Assembly: GCA_947311265.1 (NCBI GenBank)
Contig: CAMZKQ010000259.1
Coordinates: 1-24,558, forward strand
Source: an uncultured Chlorobiota bacterium
Lineage (GTDB): Bacteria; Bacteroidota; Bacteroidia; Bacteroidales; JAADGE01
DNA: 24,558 nt
Reading direction: 5' to 3'
The notes beneath the pieces are model-generated. The model saw only the letters and a list, made by a program, of their open reading frames with translations. It had not been told where the DNA came from and searched no databases. Of the stretch, positions 20,557 through 24,558 are shown piece after piece (the stretch's first letter is position 1; every line of letters begins with the position of its first letter). The position numbers were made by a program, and so were the translations under genes.

Positions 20557-22596
20557 ATGTCATTTATATATCCCGGATTTTTGTATGCTTTATTGGCTGT
20601 ATTAATTCCAATAATTATACATTTATTTAATTTTAGAAAGTTTAAAACCGTTTACTTTAGTAATGTTGCTTTTCTGAAAAATATTAAACAGGAAACAAAA
20701 TCTAAATCACAACTTAAACACTGGCTCATTTTACTGGCACGTATTTTGGCCATTGTAGCTCTGGTTTTTGCCTTTGCTCAGCCCTTTTTTCCGGCCAATA
20801 AAACGAAAGAAACACAAGCTGGCGTAGTTGGTATTTATGTTGATAATTCGTTTAGTGCAGAAGGGGAAAGTGCTAATGGTAAGCTGATTGATTTGCAAAA
20901 AAACAAAGTATTACGCATTATTGATGCCTACCCTGAAACACAAAAATTTGTTTACCTGACCAACTCATTGAGTTCAAAGCATCGGCACTTGGTAAATAAA
21001 GAGCAGCTAAAAGAATTTTCGGCAGAAACCAATTTTTCTCCTCAGACAAGGCAGATATCGCAGGTTTTAAGCCAGCTCGAAAATTTTGTTGCTGAAAAAA
21101 AAACGGATAAAGCAGATATTTATATTGTATCCGATTTCCAAAAGTCGATTTCAGATTTTAAAGCACTGGAGAATGATACCGCCTTTAGGATTAAGCTTAT
21201 CCCGCTTAGCCCGCAGGTAGAGAGCAATTTATTTATAGATTCAGTTTGGTTTGAAAAACCAAATCGACCGCTAAACATGAGCGACGAACTATTTGTACGC
21301 ATCGTAAACCTTTCCGATGAAGCATATACAAGTATCCCTTTAAAGTTGTATTTGAATGATACCTTGAAAACACCAGCAAGTTTTAATATTGAAGCCAATA
21401 GCGTAGCGATTGAAAAAATAGCCTTTACAAATTCGAGTACTGGAATTATTCGAGGGCGAGCAGAAATTACGGACTATCCGATAACTTACGACAATGTTTT
21501 CTTTTTTGATTTTTATGCCGCAAAATCTCGAAAGGTTATTTCCATTGCTGGAAATAAAAAAAATAAATTTATTCATACGCTTTTTGAAAATCAGAATTAT
21601 TTTAAAATCAGTAATGTACTCGAGCAAAATGTTAAAGTTTCAGAACTTAGAGGGGCCGATGTTTTAATCCTTGATGCAGCAAAAAATCCGTCGTCAGGGC
21701 TAAGGCAAGAGTTGACTAGTTTTGTTTCTTCTGGTGGTACACTTATTGTTTTTCCAGCTTTTAACGGGCATCACGAAAGTTACAATGAGCTATTTAGTGC
21801 TATGAATATTAATCAGATAACAGGAAAAGACTCAACAAAAGTTCTGTTAGACAAGATAAACTATAAAGCTAATTTATTTCAGAATGTATTTAAAATACAA
21901 GATAAAAACGCAGCCTTTCCTTTTGCCAACCATTATTTAAAATTCAGCAACTTTACAACTGCCAATGAGGAAGCTCTTATTTCATCTGAAAAAAACGACA
22001 AAATTGCCACTCGTTACGAGTTTGGGCGTGGGCAAGTTTACCTTTTTGCCCAAGAGGCATCAGAAAAGGCTGGAGATTTGGTGTATCACCCGCTTTGGGC
22101 ACCAGTGTTGTATAATATGGCACTTTTTGGTAACGAAAAACGAACTATTTATCAAACTATCGGGGCACTTACAAAAACCGAAGTTTTTGCAGGTAAGCAC
22201 CTCAAAGATAAGGTGTTGCATATTGTTAATTCAGAAGGCACTTCTGATTTTATTCCACGCTACTCAAAATCTGGCGATGGACGGTTAGCCGTATTTGCTG
22301 GCGAAAATATTAAGCAAGCAGGAAACTATACCATAACTGCTGAAAATGAACCACTTCAAGGCATATCATTTAATTATAACAGAAAAGAATCTGAAATTGA
22401 TTTTTATACAAAGGGTGAGTTGCAGCAGCAACTGGAGAAATTTGGACTAACGAGTTTTGAAATCTTGGATAAAGAAAAATCCTTTTTAACCCAAGCCATA
22501 AAAACGACCTCGGGTGGCACAGTGCTTTGGAAATATTTTATATGGGCAGTGCTTATTTTCTTAGCATTTGAAATTTTGCTTGTGCGTATAAAATAA
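20557..22596 (+). CDS. BatA-type membrane protein with N-terminal anchor, von Willebrand A-like region and C-terminal helix
   Basis: This is a 679-residue protein. The N terminus (FIYPGFLYALLAVLIPIIIHLFNFRKFKTVYFSNVAFLK) is the aerotolerance-related BatA N-terminal domain, and a second helix (WLILLARILAIVALVFAFAQPFF) follows at about 55-77. The next region resembles a von Willebrand A domain, with the metal-site pattern DxSxS in VDNSFSAEG. DIYIVSDFQKSISDF is the following strand. The middle holds a class-I glutamine-amidotransferase-like strand pattern (GADVLILDAA, LTSFVSSGGTLIVFP), as in long BatA-like proteins of Bacteroidota. A final helix (LWKYFIWAVLIFLAFEILLV) anchors the C terminus. The family is linked to envelope stress and aerotolerance in a few species but is largely uncharacterised. 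A run of nine A lies in frame at 21095-21103. Confidence 0.88.
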   Translation: MSFIYPGFLYALLAVLIPIIIHLFNFRKFKTVYFSNVAFLKNIKQETKSKSQLKHWLILLARILAIVALVFAFAQPFFPANKTKETQAGVVGIYVDNSFSAEGESANGKLIDLQKNKVLRIIDAYPETQKFVYLTNSLSSKHRHLVNKEQLKEFSAETNFSPQTRQISQVLSQLENFVAEKKTDKADIYIVSDFQKSISDFKALENDTAFRIKLIPLSPQVESNLFIDSVWFEKPNRPLNMSDELFVRIVNLSDEAYTSIPLKLYLNDTLKTPASFNIEANSVAIEKIAFTNSSTGIIRGRAEITDYPITYDNVFFFDFYAAKSRKVISIAGNKKNKFIHTLFENQNYFKISNVLEQNVKVSELRGADVLILDAAKNPSSGLRQELTSFVSSGGTLIVFPAFNGHHESYNELFSAMNINQITGKDSTKVLLDKINYKANLFQNVFKIQDKNAAFPFANHYLKFSNFTTANEEALISSEKNDKIATRYEFGRGQVYLFAQEASEKAGDLVYHPLWAPVLYNMALFGNEKRTIYQTIGALTKTEVFAGKHLKDKVLHIVNSEGTSDFIPRYSKSGDGRLAVFAGENIKQAGNYTITAENEPLQGISFNYNRKESEIDFYTKGELQQQLEKFGLTSFEILDKEKSFLTQAIKTTSGGTVLWKYFIWAVLIFLAFEILLVRIK

Positions 22597-22664
22597 GCAA
22601 GTTCTAAATGGATTAGAGGCTTTTTGTTGCCAAATATTTTTGCCCGGGATTTGCCCCCAATATA

Positions 22665-24461
22665 CTAAATAGCACTTACTGCTTCCCATTGCTCCATTGC
22701 TTTGGGGATACCATTTTTAGCACTAATGTATAAATTGAGTAATTTTATTTCATGCCCTTGGCGGTCATCGTTAGGCAAGGCCGGAACTTCAATTAATTTT
22801 ATTCCATTATTTTCAGCTGTCCAGGCTTTAAAACAATTGCTAAATTCGCTTACTGTTGTGCATTTTTTTGCATTGCCCCCATAGGCTTCAATTAATTTTA
22901 TCACATCAAAATTAACATCATTACAAGAGTAAATAGCGGCATCGCTATTTTTTCCGAGGTGGAAAATATTATTACGCATATAAATAATGATGACACTTAA
23001 GCTGCCTTTCATGAAATGAATAAGCTCGTTGAGCTGAAAGTGAAAGCCCCCATCGCCAGTGATGACTACCACAGCATCGTTGGCTTTCTTGCCCTTTAAA
23101 ATCTCAGCAGTAGCACGGGCATAGGGCAAGGAAGTGCCCATGGCGCCGTACCAACTGTTGCATACCCAACTTCGCCCCAGCGAAGACTGACGTGTTTTAA
23201 GGCTATAGCTTGTAAAATAGGAATTGCCAATTTCTGGGAAATAGATAAATGGCTGGGTGGTTTCCCGTTGTATATCGTTTAGGATTTTTGTGAGGTTGTT
23301 AAAATCCACTGGGGCATCGCCCAGAATGGGGACAATTCCTTCTGGTTCTTTTTTAAATTTAAAGGCTAAAATATTGGCATTCGTTAAGCAATCGAGTACT
23401 TTTATGATGTCTTTTTGATGCACTGCAGTGCCTTTTAAAAGGGTTTTATTTTTGAAACTACTTATAAGGTGTGTCCCGGTATTAAAAGCAAGGTTAGTAT
23501 CCAGTTGGAAAATACTGGTGGCAATTTCAAAAATATAGTCCACTTGGTTTTCGATATACCGCCTAGTATGCCGGCTACTGAAAACCCCGTTGTAGCTGCC
23601 TAAACTCAATGGGTGAAACTCATCTAAAACTCCTTTCCCAAACCAACTTGATACAAATGGAATCTGGAATTGCTCACAAAAAAGGAGTATTTTTTTTGCC
23701 AAAATGGGGTTTAATTTAATATTTTCGCCAATATAAACCAGCGGGTGTTTGGCTACTTTTAGTTTGTTATTAATTTCTGTTGCAATAAAATTTGCCCCTT
23801 TAAGATTGACCATATCTTTAATAATAAAATCTTTAGATAGTGGCATTTCAATATCTTGTGTTTTACAAAAAATTAAATCCCTCGGGATTTCTATAAAAAC
23901 AGGTTCTCTATTAATAAAAGCGTGTGCCACGAGCTTAAAAAATTGCTCAGATGCCAAGCTGGGTTGCCCAAAATTCCTTGCCCCTTGCAAGCGTTCGGCA
24001 CGCAAACCTAAGCCCCTAAAACTTTTTAGTGTAGCATCGTACTCCACATTCCACGACGAAAATGAGGTTACAGTATGATGAATGGCTAACTCCCCAGTTT
24101 CGTTTTCTCCGGGTGCTCCTGAAATAAAAACAACTGGCAAGCCTTCGCTTTTGGCAAGTGCAGCAGCACTCATACAGGGTAGGCTACCAACGGTATAGGT
24201 CGTTATACAGAAGCCAATACCTGCTACTTCGGCTTGCCCACAGGCAGAAAAACTAGCGTGCATTTCGTTGCTTGAGGGCAGGACTTTAAAATCATTTTCA
24301 AAGGCTCGAATTAAATTTGCAGCAAAATCGCCACCCACACCATAGATTCTTTTGCAATCGAAAAATTGTAAAGTTTTTATCATGCTATCGGCCAAGCTAG
24401 GTAAGGATTTGGCATAATCTTCCCCAAAATTAGAGACGTAATTTTTTGTATTATCTTTCAT
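22665..24461 (-). CDS. ThDP-dependent 2-oxoacid decarboxylase family protein with altered active site
   Basis: This is a 598-residue enzyme of the pyruvate/indolepyruvate decarboxylase group. The N-terminal PYR domain has GVGGD (D45), the cofactor-activating E66 in SSNEMHAS, and the paired histidines H128-H129 (AIHHTV) typical of non-oxidative decarboxylases. The C-terminal PP domain has the ThDP/Mg motif beginning GDGGFHFQLN (469) and ending at N497-N498. In pyruvate decarboxylase the conserved glutamate comes six residues after the second Asn; here the sequence is NNIFHLGKNSD, with a lysine (K504) at the equivalent ungapped position. The segment FRGLGLRAERLQGARNFGQP (148-167) differs from standard decarboxylases. 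Substrate and even activity are therefore uncertain. It is a single gene, convergent with the BatA-like gene; the short gap between (22597-22664) has no clear terminator. Confidence 0.87.
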   Translation of the reverse strand: MKDNTKNYVSNFGEDYAKSLPSLADSMIKTLQFFDCKRIYGVGGDFAANLIRAFENDFKVLPSSNEMHASFSACGQAEVAGIGFCITTYTVGSLPCMSAAALAKSEGLPVVFISGAPGENETGELAIHHTVTSFSSWNVEYDATLKSFRGLGLRAERLQGARNFGQPSLASEQFFKLVAHAFINREPVFIEIPRDLIFCKTQDIEMPLSKDFIIKDMVNLKGANFIATEINNKLKVAKHPLVYIGENIKLNPILAKKILLFCEQFQIPFVSSWFGKGVLDEFHPLSLGSYNGVFSSRHTRRYIENQVDYIFEIATSIFQLDTNLAFNTGTHLISSFKNKTLLKGTAVHQKDIIKVLDCLTNANILAFKFKKEPEGIVPILGDAPVDFNNLTKILNDIQRETTQPFIYFPEIGNSYFTSYSLKTRQSSLGRSWVCNSWYGAMGTSLPYARATAEILKGKKANDAVVVITGDGGFHFQLNELIHFMKGSLSVIIIYMRNNIFHLGKNSDAAIYSCNDVNFDVIKLIEAYGGNAKKCTTVSEFSNCFKAWTAENNGIKLIEVPALPNDDRQGHEIKLLNLYISAKNGIPKAMEQWEAVSAI

Positions 24462-24483
24462 CGTTTAGTTTTTATTAAGCTAA

Positions 24484-24491
24484 CAAATATA
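24484..24491 (-). promoter_or_regulatory. Candidate -7 element of the ThDP enzyme gene
   Basis: The minus strand reads TATATTTG, matching TAnnTTTG, 23 bases before the ATG at 24461. No -33 TTTG is found at the usual distance. A 13-base palindrome (TGGCTA, one base, TAGCCA, at 24534-24546) lies further upstream and could be a regulator site. Confidence 0.45.
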
Positions 24492-24558
24492 AGAATAAAA
24501 TAACAAAAGGGGCTTTAAAAAAACTATTTTTGATGGCTACTAGCCAATAGTATTTATA

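Noticed and set aside
21095..21103. Run of nine A in the BatA-like gene as a second phase-variable site
   Set aside because: The frame is intact and homologous on both sides, so there is no sign of switching; I only note it as a possible slippage spot.
21965..22288. Plus-strand open frame inside the BatA-like gene
   Set aside because: It is an out-of-frame shadow; the BatA-like frame is continuous and carries recognisable domains.

Overview
The window looks like chromosomal DNA from a low-GC member of the Bacteroidota; I cannot place it below class. The signs are: Bacteroidota-type promoters (TTTG, about 19 bases, TAnnTTTG), weak Shine-Dalgarno signals, a DUF4369-thioredoxin lipoprotein, a TPR histidine kinase, a BatA-type membrane protein, and a fused DAHP synthase/chorismate mutase. 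There are no rRNA or tRNA genes, CRISPR arrays, phage genes or complete insertion sequences.

Layout. (1) Bases 1-5378, minus strand: a compact six-gene run of exported proteins that reads off the left edge. In transcription order it encodes a LamG protein, a two-helix membrane protein, a divergent phosphodiester-glycosidase-like protein, an exported protein with a probable outer-membrane barrel, and two DUF2233/NAGPA-type lipoproteins. Three related domains in one operon, with unrecognised partners, make this the best candidate for an undescribed system, probably acting on envelope or extracellular glycans. (2) Bases 5504-8909, minus: an operon of folA, bioD, a zinc-type CDF transporter and a TlpA-like lipoprotein, joined by overlaps or gaps of 11 bases or fewer. 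(3) Bases 8999-12730, plus: a glycosyltransferase split at an A10 tract, DAHP synthase/chorismate mutase, tpiA, and a superoxide reductase ending at a shared bidirectional terminator. (4) Bases 12784-18638, minus: a TPR histidine kinase broken by a one-base frameshift, a 141-bp MITE-like element with 9-bp target duplications in its leader, a TauE/SafE permease, a lipoprotein, and a sensor-SpoIIE phosphatase. (5) Bases 18780-22596, plus: a XerD-type recombinase, an unknown 188-residue protein and a BatA-like membrane protein. (6) Bases 22665-24461, minus: a ThDP-dependent 2-oxoacid decarboxylase homologue with an altered active site.

The central genes are metabolic housekeeping (folate, biotin, aromatic amino acids, glycolysis, oxidative stress). 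The left cluster and the signalling block look accessory. Two genes are split by single-base shifts. Each is repaired by removing one A from an A-run on the coding strand, so either real inactivation or switching, or residual assembly indels, is possible. Raw reads should settle which.
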